From Argopecten irradians (Eukaryota > Mollusca > Bivalvia > Pectinida > Pectinidae): a DNA stretch of 64,000 nucleotides. Shown one piece after another: positions 23,320-35,422 of the stretch. The stretch lies in assembly GCF_041381155.1 (NCBI RefSeq), contig NC_091134.1:62860902-62924901 (forward strand). Reading direction: 5' to 3'. Each line of letters opens with the position of its first letter. Positions within the stretch are counted from its first letter, which is position 1. The position numbers and the translations under genes are program-made. Below the pieces are notes generated by a model. It saw nothing but the letters and a program-made list of their open reading frames with translations. It was not told the origin of the DNA and searched no databases.

Positions 23320-24025
23320 TGTTACATGCACGAATAACAGAAATGAGAAACCAGCAGCTAAATTCAAAACACAATTCAATTATATATACAATATTATACA
23401 GAGATGGTTAACAATATCTAAAGTAATTGATGGTGGCACAAGAGTAATATGATGATTTAAAGTGCTACTTATCTGTATGCGAATGTCCTGGTCTAATCCT
23501 TGATCCTTCCAGGTTTCAAATTAACAATATTCACAAATCCACGAGGAAAATGAATGTCCACAGATGATTTGTAAAGTTCCAGGCAATAGGAATAAATCCA
23601 CACAAAGTGTTGTAATAATCCACAGATAAAGTCACAATAGCTCTCCCAATAGAATCTTATATGGTGCTGTACTATTCTTGATATGCCTAATTACAGGTCT
23701 CATTACAGTGCTGATTAGCCTTGGACAGCTGGAGTATATATAGCTAATCCCTAATTCAAGAATATTGGAGAACCTTCTACTTCTAGAAATATCTAACTAA
23801 AAACAGTAAACAAATAAACACATAGAACTTTCTGGAAATAGATCATTCTAGATCCCTACTTATAATCAACATGTTTACAAACATATTTGTTTATACATGA
23901 TAATATTCTAGAAAGTTCTATAACCTAAATCAATGATATGACCTTTATAGGATGTATTGATAATAAAGCTATAGGAGTTATCTCCCTTATCTACTAACTA
24001 CATGTATTTAGTGTCATACATAACA
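23320..24025 (-). repeat. Left (3') LTR of the Gmr1-type element
   Basis: About 706 bp from TGTTACATG to CATACATAACA. Just inside, on the minus strand, is a purine-rich stretch (about 24026-24040, AAGGACGGGTG) that would serve as polypurine tract. Confidence 0.8.
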
Positions 24026-27000
24026 CACCCGTCCTTAAAGAAAAGAAGGTTTCTTGAAAAGGAAGCTTTCTTGAAATATCAAGTAACGTTAAATCCTTGA
24101 TAAAGCATCAGCCAGAATATTGTCTTTCCCTTTGATATGTTTGACGTCAAGATTGTACTCTTGCAAAGTCAAACTCCAACTGAGAATTCTTTGTTTTTGT
24201 TTTTCATTTTCCAAATGAAAGTCAAAGGGTTATGGTCGGTGAAGACCAACACAGGCACAACTGTAGTGCAGAGATATACATCAAATTGGTTCAAGGCCAA
24301 AATCAACGTTAAACATTCTTTCTCAATGGTGGAATAATTTCCCTGGTGTTTGTCAAACTTTTTCGAGAAATAACAAATTGGATGGTCAATTTGTTTAGAA
24401 CCTTCTTGCATCAAAACAGCACCAACACCTACATCGCTTTACATCGCTGGCGTCAACAAACAGTTTAAACTCTTTATTAAAATCTGGAGCAGTCAGAACT
24501 GGTGAGTTTGATTGTATGGCTTTCAATTTCTCAAAGGCAGACTTACATTCGTCTGACCAGACAAATTTGACATTTTTCTTTAACAAAGCAGTAAGTGGAG
24601 CTGCTATAACAGAGAAATTTTGACAAAATTTTCTGTAGTATCCAGCCATACCAAGAAATCTCATCAGCTCTCTCTTGCTTCCAGGAGTTGAAAAATCTAT
24701 AATTGATTCTACTTTGGCCTTAACAGGTTTAACCTGCCCCTGTCCTACAACATGGCCTAAAAATTCAACAGTTGCATAACAAAATTCACATTTCAATAAG
24801 TTTACAGTCAATTTCATGGTAGTGAGTCTCTCGAAGAATTCGCGAATCCCGCGTAGATGGTCTTCCCACGTGTCGTGGTAGTTGATGACGTCATCAATGT
24901 ATCCTTCGCAGCCTTCCAGGTCTGATATCACGCTGTTGAGAAGACGTTGAAATGTTGCCGAGGCATTCTTCATACCAAACGGCATAACTTTGTACTGGTA
25001 CAAACCTTGTGAGGTTACAAATGCCGACACTTCTTTAGCTCTTTCTGTTAATGGCACCTGCCAATAACCTTTCAAACTTGCTTACGTACTTGGCTTTGCC
25101 AATTTTGTCAATACATGAGTCAATCCTTGGAATTGGATAAGAGTCTGTTTTACTGACAGAGTTTACTTTTCTGAAGTCAGTACAGAATCGGTATGTCTTG
25201 TCTGGCTTTGGCACCAGAACACATGGAGAGCTCCATTCACTTTTGCTTGGTTCAATAATATCATTGTCCAACATGTATTGAATTACTTTCTTTAAATGTT
25301 CTTCTTTCAAATGATTGACACGGTAAGGATGTTGCTTGACAGGTGGCGCATCGCCTACATCCACGTCATGATAGATAGCATCTGTTTTGCCTGGTGTATC
25401 CGGAAACAAATGTTTATACTCAAGTATCAAATCTTTCAGTTCATTGCGTTCATTTTCCGATAGATGACATAGTTTCTTGTCCAAGTTCGCGAGCACATCC
25501 GAGTTCCGTAACTTAACACCACAGTTAAACCTACATCTTGTACACCACCATCTACGTCTAATTAACAAATATCAGCTGTACTTTCACTTTGTGATGGTAC
25601 AGAGGCCAAAGTAGCAATAGGTTGAGAGGTCTTGCTCTCTTCTCTATCTTCATATTTCTTAAGCATATTAACATGACATAATTGAGTTTTCTTGCGCCTC
25701 CCTGGAGTTTGTACAATGTGGTTAACATCATCGACCTTTTTCTCAACAATATAAGGTCCAAAATATCTAGCTTGCAAAGGCTGACCCGGTATTGGTAATA
25801 GAGCCAAAATTTTGTCACCTGGATCAAAACTTCTTGTACGGGCATCTTTATCATACCATGTTTTCATTTTGTTTTGAGTAACGGACAAATTTTCTTTTGC
25901 CAATTCACATGCCCTTGTCAACCTTTGCTTAAAATTAGACACATACTCTAAGAGATTCACTTTAGAATCTTCGTCCAAAATTTTGTCTTTCAAAATTTTC
26001 AAAGGACCACGTACAGTGTGTCCAAACACAAGTTCAAAGGGACTGAAGCCAAGAGATTCTTATACAGATTCTCTAACGCCAAATAACAACATGTGTATAC
26101 CTTCGTCCCAATCTCTTTTGTTTTCAAAACAATAAGATCTCATCATATTCTTCAATGTCTGATGAAAACGTTCTAAAGCACCCTGAGACTCTGGATGATA
26201 AGCACTAGACTTATACTGCTTGATCTGGAGCTGGTACATGACTTGTTGAAAAATACCAGACATGAAATTTGAACCTTGATCCGATTGGACAGCTTTTGGA
26301 AGACCAACCAGTGTAAAGAATTTAACCAAAGCCTTGACTATGTTAGGGGCCTTAATATTTCTGAGTGGAATGGCTTCAGGAAAACGTGTGGAAGCACAAA
26401 TAATAATTAAAAGATATTCATTCCCAGACTTAGTTTTGGGTAGAGGACCTACACAGTCTATAATGACTCTACTAAATGGTTCCTCAAATGCTGGAATGGG
26501 GTGCAAAGGTGCAACAGGGATTTTCTGATTAGTTTTCCCTACCATCTGACAAGTATGACAAGACCTACAAAAATCAGCCACATCCCGTTTCAACTTGGGC
26601 CAAAAGAAGTGATCTAAGATCCTGTTATAAGTCTTGGTCACACCTAAATGTCCTGCCATAGGTACGTCATGAGACAAACTCAGAATATCTTGCCTATACC
26701 TCGGTGGGACAACTATTTGATTGACAACCTTCCAGTCTTCTTCGGGAGACACATCAAGGGGGCGCCACTTGCGCATCAACACACCTGACCTACAGAAGTA
26801 ACAAACTGGGACTTTCTCAGCCTCTTCCTCACTCAAAGCCCGATTACACAATAAGGAGATTTCAGGATCTTTTTCCTGTTCTACTATAAGCTCCTCTCTA
26901 GACAAAGATGATTTACTCATCATGTCAGCCAAAGAAGTATCCTTGTTAGGAACAACTCTATCACTATCAAAGTCTACAGGATTGCTCAAAAAATCACACT

Positions 27001-28463
27001 TGCTCCCGACATCCTCTATATCATGAGCCAAGAAAGTGTCACCTAACCCTGGACTATAATGATTGTCAACTACTGCAACATCAGAAACCGTTTTACTCAT
27101 TGAAATTGAACGAGTTACAGCACAAGAAGGGAAAATACCAGGAAATTCCTGTTGAATAGTCTCAGCATCGCCTGTTTTATCAGAGATACTGGACACTAAG
27201 GGATCTACCGTAACTGTCTCTCCAGCCAAGTCATTGCCTAAAATGAGCGACACGCCCTCTATGGGAAGTTCCGATCTAACACCAATGGTGACAAGCCCAG
27301 TTACTAAGTCTGACTTTAAATAAACACAATGGAGAGGCACATTAACAAAACATTACTACCATATGAGGTCTCCTCAGACAAAGGCACTACGCCATCTAAT
27401 ATTAAAGAATGAGAAGCCCCAGTATCTCTCAAAATCTTCACAGGTTTCAAGTTGGTAATATCACTAGTAAGTGAAACAAAACCTTCAGAAATGAAGGGAG
27501 AGTACTTCTCCAATACGCTATCAGACTCTGAGCTCTTTATTTCAACCGACACTTTAGAATCTTCCACAATATTACTAGGTTTCTGACTAGGCTTTGACAT
27601 AGCTAACACAGAAGGAACTGACTGTTTACGCCTTTGCTCCTTACGCTGGAGAGAATAACATTCAGACATAACATGCCCTTCTTTCTTGCAGTAATTACAA
27701 ACAGGGCCAGAAGGAGACCCCACACCTGCCCTATCATCTGTTTTAGAAGCAGACTTAGTTTTATCACCTAATTTAGTTTTGTCGTTGGAAGGGCCACTAA
27801 AGGTTTGGTTCCTAGGCTGACCAAATTTACTAGTACCTGTGGTACAGTTTTTGTCTTGAGAACTGTTTTTAACAAAAGAGCCTTTGAGGGTGAGAGCGTA
27901 ATCATCAGCCATTGTAGCTGCTTCACTAAGTGTTTCAACTTTTCTCTCATCTAAATGAGTTTTTATGTTTTTGTGGACACAACGTTTAAACTCCTCTATC
28001 AACAATAATTGCCTCAATTTACCGAAATCCTCATCCATTTCTTTAGAATCATACCACCTATTAAACAATTGTTCTTTTTCTCTGGCAAATTCTACATCAG
28101 TTTGTTCATCTCTCTTTCTCGAGTTTCGAAATTTCTGGCGATAAGCCTCAGGAACTAACTCATAAGCTTTCAAAATAGCTTTCTTGACTACGTGGTAATT
28201 TGAAATATCATCTACAGACAAAGAAGAATAAATGTCTCTAGCTTTACCAATCAAGACACTCTGAAGAAGCATTGTAAGCTTATCTTCAGGCCATTTCATA
28301 CTGTCAGCTATTTTCTCAAAATGCAGAAAATACTTGTCAACTTCTTTCTCTTGAAAAGGAGGAACTAACCTAATGTTTCTACTGACATCAAAACCTCTGT
28401 TTCCTTGTAAATCCCTAAAAGTTAGATTACTTGAACAGTCTTGAGAAGCTAGCTCTAAAGCAG

Positions 28464-29028
28464 CTAAATTCAAAACACAATTTAATTATATATACAATAT
28501 TATACAGAGATGGTTTACAATATCTAAGTAATTGGTGGTGGTACAAGAGTAATACGATGATTTAAAGTGCTACTTATCTGTATGCGAATGTCCTGGTCTA
28601 ATCCTTGAAGTGTTGTAATAATCCACAGATAAAGTCACAATAGCTCTCCCAATAGAATCTTATATGGCGCTTAACTATTCTTGATATGTCTAATTACAGG
28701 TCTCATTACAGTTCTGATTAGCCTTGGACAGCTGGAGTATATATAGCTAATCCCTAATTCAAGAATATTGGAAAGCCTTCTACTTCTAGAAATATCTAAC
28801 TTAAAACAGTAAACAAATAAACACATAGAACTTTCTGGAAATAGATCATTCTAGATCCCTACTTATAATCAACACGTTTACAAACATATTTGTTTATACA
28901 GGATAATATTCTAGAACGTTCTATAACCTAAATCAATGATATGACCTTTATAGGATGTATTGATAATAAAGTTATAGGAGTTATCTCCCTTATCTAATAA
29001 GTACATGTATTTAGTGTCATACATAACA
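28464..29028 (-). repeat. Right (5') LTR remnant of the Gmr1-type element
   Basis: Matches the left LTR over most of its length and ends with the same CATACATAACA followed by the GTCA target duplication. A second copy occurs at about 37219-37798 in the downstream duplication unit. Confidence 0.8.
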
Positions 29029-29032
29029 GTCA

Positions 29033-31243
29033 TCATTATCTTTGATAGAAACCGAACAATCAACGTCGTCTGTCACATTTTGTGGTTACGCTTCAAACTC
29101 AGGTCATCAAAGCGTTTGTTTCAAAGCGCCAGAAACACGAAGCGTTTGGGTAACGTAGACGATAACGTTATCTAAAAATAATCGTGCAATATAATTTTTC
29201 TATAAACCACTTCCGGAAAAATCGTGAATTATGTTTTTTTTATCAGTGATCACGTGGCGTGTTTTTGACCAATGAGAAACGACAAAATATCCAGAAAATA
29301 ATAAAAGGATATATATGTAGTAGGTCCCTGATATTTCATTATGAAAACAGTTAGAGGACAATTTACAGGTTTACCACATGTTTCATACCCTGTCGAGGCT
29401 TTAAAGAGATTACTATTTACCGCTTAAAAATAATTAGATAGTAAAAAGTTAAAATTTTAATATGATATTTATCCAGAAACCAGCATTGGTGTAGTTGGAA
29501 TGCACCTATCACACATATTTTTACTGTATTCGACACTGACAGATAACATTTGTAGTTAAAAATTTCTGCACATGCACCGCTGCGATTGACCCACTTCATC
29601 TGTCCCTATTTTTTTCATAAATGCTGCAGGGTAAAAAAATATACATGATCAGTGTATTTAGATATTACTCTTTTTCTTGCTCGGGTAAGAAAAAATAAGT
29701 GGGTCGCCGAAGACTCGACACTTTTGTCTTTCTTTACTCTCGCCAAAGCACAGCTTATATTTTAAGACACTAACCATTATGATCTCTATATACGTCATTA
29801 TAAGTGAGATCTGTTAACCATTCAGGTAGAGGTGACATCTTAAGGACAGATATCTTTAAGGAATAAGGTCACTTTCAAAAGATTTTCTTTGGTAAGGTTT
29901 CCGTCTTATCAAAGTCTCATTTCGACCTTGAGAGTTTTTTTTTTTTTTTTTTTTTTTTAAATGTCTATATTTCTAACAAGTTGTCTTACGGAAAATATGG
30001 GAAAAGATTAGACTTCTACTTTTCATAGATTTTTTTATAAAAGAATTTTCAGAAAGTACTTATTAAATGCCATTTATGATTTGCAAGAGGTTTCTTTTCT
30101 TCAAAATTTTCACTTATAAATTGCCATGGCGTCGACCCTTTTAGCTATATTAAGTTCATATTTGATGTAAATATCAAGCATTTTAAAGTCAAATTATAAC
30201 CTATTTTGTATTTTTTACATATAAGTGTTGTAAAAGTAATTTGAATTTTAACAAGAAATGGCGAAAAAATATTATAACGGGAGAATATAGAAAGATTAAG
30301 TCATTATTACTTTTGAATGAAGTTGAATCTGCAAAAAAATGTGAACAGACGGAGTAATTCACTCCTCAAAATCTAGTATGTAGTATAGACTGCTTTTTTG
30401 AGCAAATAAAATGGGTTGACTGTGTGTTACTATAAGTATTTACATTTACCACAAATCAAGGTTATTTTGGAATGTTCGGTATAGAAGTTAACCTTTCATG
30501 TGACAAGAACAAACGGTCAAGTTCTGAGGGTAAAAACTGAATCAATATTAGCACTTTAGTCATTTCCCACTTTTTGCGCTGTATTCATGTAGTAACGGAA
30601 ATTGATTTGAATTTAATGATGTATATTCTGGAAAATACTGAAGTTAGATTAGACTTAATTTTTGTCAGTGAGTGTTATCTCTTAGTTCCATAGCAGTAGT
30701 ATATTATCGTGTATGATTGTATATACTTATACTCTGACTGTACACCATTTATTATGGAGCATAAACAATAGGACAACAACTAGCTGCAATATTGTAGCTC
30801 AAAAGACTTTTGGACAGAAAATGATGTCGTCTTTAGAGCTACAATTGGTGCCTATTACTGCTAATGGAGCAAAGTAATGATTATGCAAACCATTATAAAA
30901 CGTCTGTTTGCATTATATCGTACTTGTTTGATATTGCTTAACTACTCGGCAATATAACTGAACCACATAAAATATCAAATTCTCATCGAGGCATTATTTT
31001 TTTTACAAAATACATATGAAGGTTTTTCTGAAGGGAATTTTTAAGTCCACAAATTGTGAATTTGACGTCTTGTGAGCGGTACGGTAGATATAAAGAATGG
31101 TAGTTATGTTTGGTTTGGACAAAAATAATATGTAAATGCATGTATACGCATAAGATAATCGAAAACCGACAAAAAAGTATAGAAAACTGTGCCCGAGTGA
31201 TTTTCGGAGGCAGTGCTCCACTACGACACACAGGGACCAATTT
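29033..31243. other. Non-coding part of duplication unit 1
   Basis: No frame with a recognisable domain. It contains a run of 24 T at 29935-29958 (28 T in the unit 2 counterpart, 38704-38731). A 36-base block at 30859-30894 recurs exactly near the end of the window (63278-63313). Confidence 0.6.
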
Positions 31244-31276
31244 GTACCCGGCCGAAAGGTATAGTAGGCCGGGTAC
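31244..31276. repeat. GC-rich hairpin beside the insertion site
   Basis: GTACCCGGCC and GGCCGGGTAC form perfect 10-bp arms around a 13-base loop. The copy in unit 2 is at 40028-40060. The TA used by the 1,981-bp insertion lies two bases outside the right arm. Confidence 0.8.
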
Positions 31277-31279
31277 GTA

Positions 31280-33260
31280 CCCAGTGGGCACACAACATCC
31301 GGAGGACGTTTTTATTAGGTCCGATCGCAACATTGCATTTAGGTTGCAAAAAGGTTGCAAATGAAAGTTTGGGGAATGTTTTTTGACAACGTCCGCCGAA
31401 TGTTTTCATATAATGTTTTCACAACGTTTGTATGTTACGTTGTTTATTTTCATTATTCTAGTATTTTGAAGTACAATAACAACAAAAATATAGTGTTTAT
31501 ATAATATTTTAATGTCTTCTGCTCATCCTGCATGAAATGGGTGCAACAACTTCCACCTAGACTGTTTGTGTAGGAGCCATTTCACGTACTTCCGTGTGTA
31601 CTTATATATAAGCATTCTCATCTGTAAAAGAAAACAGAATAAAACATTAAAGGGACAATTCAGGCTAAAAGAACATTAAAATTTGTACATATATCGGAAA
31701 AAACCAGTTCTAATGGAAATAAGATCAGTTGGTTTTACTGTAATATGCCAGAAAAGCCCATGGTGGTGAAATGCGTGTGGAGTGTTCAAACTCGCTCGCT
31801 GTCCGCCATTACACATTGTGGTCGAACTTCTTGTATGCCGAACCCTGTCCCTTGCTCGTAGAGTAATGCTACTTTTGTCTAGAACTGCTCAAATCGCTCT
31901 GACAATAGTGTGTTTACCTTATTAGGTGAATTGGCTCGTCTAAAAAATCATTTTATCACCTCCTCAGTGGTTATGCAGTTCATTTGTTAAACGTGCGTTA
32001 CGTTGGCTCGGGTATAGATACAGCGAACATATTTTACCTGCTGAATCGTATTGATCAACGATTTATAATTACAACGGTATAGATTAAAATACTAAACAAT
32101 GATGTGGAATTTGTCAATATTTTATGTTATATGTTTCATAAGAAATGTAGAACAATACATTTATTATTGTTACACTTCTTGGTTATGTAAAAGAATTAGC
32201 CTGAGTGAATTGTACCTTTAAACATCTACATGTATATAATGATTTAGACGATATATTTTTCATGTGCCGGTACGTTATTACATAAATAAAAACACAAATA
32301 GGATACAGGCACATCAGGGGAATTTGTATAAGTTATGTATATGTGTATACATACTCAAAATACTGACTACACATATAGATAAAATAACTTACCGCGATAT
32401 AATATAATAAACACATTCTTTTAAAAACAAGTTTGTATACGAATCAACAAAGACTTACCTTGAAATATTTGTCGATATCTGGAAGTTATATATCCTGTTT
32501 GGATGCTGTCGAGGCAAAGAAATGTTATCGATGTGAAACACGTGTGTACACAAAGTTTGAATGAACAAAGAACCGGAAGTGAAAATAACCGCGCAAACAC
32601 CAAACAAATCTTTACGAGTTTCCACTCCTAGTTTCTTTAGTGTGCGGGGAAAATATGTAAAATGTCATATAAATAAAATCACAATTTATTGGTATAAAAA
32701 GACGCTTTATTCTAATGCTTTTAATTTTTTGTTTTAAATAGTTAATACCGACCCCTAGCGGATAAACTTTAAAATGAAAGGGAGGTAACACAACTCTTTT
32801 ATCATAACTCGGTAGTTTACATATTTGACGTAATAATAGGTATGTAAACTTGGTATTTATAATTATACTTTTTGTTTTGTTTTCATCTATTCAATTAATA
32901 CCTATAGTATCTGTAATTAAAAAAATAAAACTATTTAAAAGCACAAAAAATGATTATTTTTTATTAGTTAATAAGTATTGAAAAAAATATAAGGCCTACT
33001 AGCTTGTATGTATCATTATTTGAATAGATTCATTCGCTTCATTTAAAAGTTGATTCCAACAATAATACTTTTTGAAATATATTAAATTATTGTCAAAGTT
33101 TTTTTCCTAACCATATAAAAACATTCTCAGGACGTCAAGTGCTAATATCGTGAGGACGTTTGGAGAAAAACGTTCTCACAACATTGTCAGAATGTCCCCG
33201 ACGTCGCAACCTAAATAAAACGTTGCCAAAATGTTGTCCGGACGTTATGTGCCCACTGGG
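31280..33260. mobile_element. Non-autonomous DNA transposon, TA target, 1,981 bp
   Basis: The ends are inverted copies: the left reads CCCAGTGGGCACACAACATC and the right is the reverse complement of CCCAGTGGGCACATAACGTC. The target TA is duplicated (31278-31279 and 33261-33262). Unit 2 of the tandem duplication has the undisturbed site GGTACGTATATTCG at 40057-40070, so both ends are exact. Sub-terminal regions are rich in AACGTT-type words and GGTTGC. There is no transposase, so it must be mobilised in trans. The superfamily is not settled; a TA target fits Tc1/mariner and some others. It carries a nested MITE. Confidence 0.9.
31651..32217. mobile_element. Nested MITE flanked by TTAA, 567 bp
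   Basis: The ends AGGGACAATTCAGGCTAA (left) and the reverse complement of AGGTACAATTCACTCAGG (right) are inverted copies. Each side has TTAA (31647-31650, 32218-32221), the target duplication of the piggyBac superfamily. No coding capacity. It sits inside the TA-target element and so inserted later or travelled with it. Confidence 0.7.
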
Positions 33261-34053
33261 TATATTCGTTCTAGACAACAACTAATTACGCTATCAGATA
33301 TCGTTTACCACTGGCTTTGTTTTTTACTTTTATTTTCTTTTCCAAATGAATAAACTGGAAGATTTATAGGTATTATAGTCTGTCTTTTATTTGATTTGAT
33401 CGTAATATAAGGGAGATCACTCCTAAATGACTTGATCTATATATACCATGGGAATATTGGAAATTAGAACAAATCGCAGAGATGTTTTTTTATTTCACAA
33501 TGATGATAGTTTTGCTTTGGTGCGATACATTACTGTGATCATAGCGAAAATTTAAAACCGCTTATATATGATTTTCTAGTTTTTAGATCGAATCGCGATT
33601 TGTTTTTTTACCTGCGAAAATAACCGGCTCTGCGGTATCTAACATAAACAGATATTTAAATGCAAAATATTTTCCAAATATTTTACTAATAGGATTTTTT
33701 TTTTCATTTGTTTTGTATTACATCATTAACACATGAGTGGATGGCGAACAAGAGTATCAAGAGAACATTCACAGTTCGTTAACGTTACTGCTCATACCTA
33801 GCGTTTTTGTTGGATCCTGCTAAAAATAGTCATTTGAGATGTGTCAGAATTTGGTAGTGGAGGAAACTAGAAGAACCGGAGCAAGAGGACGAGTTACAGT
33901 CAATACCTGGCAACACGGATAAAAAGTTACGACACATATGTGGAAAAAAAGTGAATTCTAACAGGACCCTACACTTTGTGAAAGTAATTGTAAAAACAAA
34001 CTCTGTGTAATGTTTGAATCAGGATTGTTCCTAGAATGTCAATAACTAATATA

Positions 34054-35422
34054 CAGTGACGTGCCAAAAGTCTTTCACATTTTTATGACGTCGCGTCGTC
34101 TTGTGATTTGGAATATTGCAACTTTAGAAAACCATAACTCAGAAACCATGGAACACACCTACCTGATATTTTAGTATTTTGTTGCGTGACCCTTTGCCTT
34201 AATTACTGCTTGGACTCGTCTTGGTAAAGTTGCATACAGCGCAGCAATATACCCCGGAGTAAATGAAGTCCAAATCAGAGTTACAGCATCAATAAGTTCT
34301 TGGCGACTTTTAATAGTATGCTGCACTCTCTGTAGACGAATCTTAATCATTCTCCATACATTTTCAATAATGTTTATATCTGGAGACTGAGAAGGCCAGG
34401 TTAAACAATTAATATTGTTTTCTGTTTTCCACTGCTGGGCCCTTCCCGACATGTGTGCAGGACAGTTATCATCTTGGAATATCCAAGGCTTATCAGGAAA
34501 ATGTTTCAAGACAACAGGCCATAAATTTTGATCTAATAGTTCAATGTACTTATCTGTATTTAGATTTCCTTCTATTGGTCTCAGCACACCTACTCCGGAG
34601 GCACAAACACACCCCCAAAACGACACTGACACTCGGGAACTACCGTGACGTACTGTCCTGATCCCCAAACACTCGGGACGCCATTTCTCGTCGGCTTTTC
34701 TCCACACATACACTTTTTTATCAGTACCTAAAACTACTTGTGTCTCATCAGAGAATATTACAGTGTTCCAATTTTCAGAAATTGTCCAATTTTTATGTCC
34801 ACGGCACCACTCAACTCGTTTTTTCCTGTTAACTGCCGATATCGTCAACGTCTTACATACAGACCGCCTGGAATAACCCTCAAAATGTAATCTTCTCTGT
34901 ACAGTACGTTTTGAAACTTTAACAGGAGTAAATGAATTAAATTGTGTAGATAAATCTGTCAATGTTTGCCGACGATCATGTTTTACTAGGCGAAAAAGTT
35001 GTCGATCCCCCTGTTCACTTGTTAATCTGGGCCGCCCGCTTCGCTGCTTATTTTCAATACTTTCTCTTTCTTTGAAATTCTTTAAAAATTTACTGATGGT
35101 TGAATGGGAGAATCCTACAATTTTGGCAATATCTACAACTTTTCTACCACCTTCTTTCAATCGTACCACTTGTTCCTTTTCAGCCAACGTCAATTCCGGG
35201 CGAACCATCCTTCATGATTGTTGACGTCTGCTACAAAACTAAAAATAGCCCCACGCGAATTTGACAGATATGGGAGATAACCCCCGCACTTCATCTTGCA
35301 CAACACAAAAGAGTTCCGATTCTAGTACTAATTTTTGGATCGCGAGGAAAGAAATTCTAATTACTTCCGGGTATTGACCGACGACGCGTCATAAAATGTG
35401 AAAGACTTTTGGCACGACACTG
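34054..35422 (-). mobile_element. Tc1-like DNA transposon, whole copy
   Basis: 1,369 bp flanked by TA (34052-34053 and 35423-35424). Imperfect inverted ends of about 46 bp begin CAGTGACGTGCCAAAAGTCT on the left and CAGTGTCGTGCCAAAAGTCT on the right. It encodes one intact transposase on the minus strand. Length, target site and coding content are those of a standard Tc1 element. Confidence 0.95.
34171..35208 (-). CDS. Tc1-like transposase, intact, DD34E
   Basis: This 345-residue cut-and-paste transposase starts with ATG at 35208. The N-terminal paired-like helix-turn-helix DNA-binding region covers residues about 8-110, with the GRPR minor-groove motif at 58-61. The catalytic acidic residues are Asp154 (IFSDET), Asp247 (FQDDNCPAH) and Glu282 (NIIENVW). 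Thirty-four residues separate the second and third, the Tc1 spacing. Length matches the family (about 340) and no stop interrupts it, so this copy could be active. The frame is open in this unit while the neighbouring copy is frameshifted. Confidence 0.95.
   Translation of the reverse strand: MVRPELTLAEKEQVVRLKEGGRKVVDIAKIVGFSHSTISKFLKNFKERESIENKQRSGRPRLTSEQGDRQLFRLVKHDRRQTLTDLSTQFNSFTPVKVSKRTVQRRLHFEGYSRRSVCKTLTISAVNRKKRVEWCRGHKNWTISENWNTVIFSDETQVVLGTDKKVYVWRKADEKWRPECLGIRTVRHGSSRVSVSFWGCVCASGVGVLRPIEGNLNTDKYIELLDQNLWPVVLKHFPDKPWIFQDDNCPAHMSGRAQQWKTENNINCLTWPSQSPDINIIENVWRMIKIRLQRVQHTIKSRQELIDAVTLIWTSFTPGYIAALYATLPRRVQAVIKAKGHATKY

Larger units (their letters stand above)
23320..29028 (-). 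mobile_element. Broken Ty3/gypsy LTR retrotransposon of Gmr1 type (integrase before RT)
   Basis: The element lies on the minus strand with LTR ends TGTTA and TAACA and a 4-bp target duplication GTCA (23316-23319 and 29029-29032). In element order the remains are: gag with a CCHC knuckle (CNYCKKEGHVMSEC) and a protease DTGAS motif (about 27.3-28.5 kb); an integrase with HHCC head, D-D-E core (IDC, SDQG, ERFHQT) and C-terminal domain (about 25.6-27.2 kb); reverse transcriptase with YIDD (about 24.5-25.5 kb); and RNase H (about 24.2-24.5 kb). Integrase therefore precedes RT, the order of the Gmr1 clade of Ty3/gypsy described in fish and other animals, where it mimics Ty1/copia. Blocks such as LILGNDLAG and GPLPKTKSGNEYLL match that group. 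It is broken in about half a dozen places and cannot encode the whole set. The LTRs have diverged by a few percent and in length, so it is older than the 1154-9777 element. Confidence 0.9.

Noticed and set aside
30983-31409. Minus-strand frames of 62-125 codons in duplication unit 1
   Set aside because: Overlap each other in different frames, hold no domain, and one is interrupted by a transposon boundary; treated as chance.
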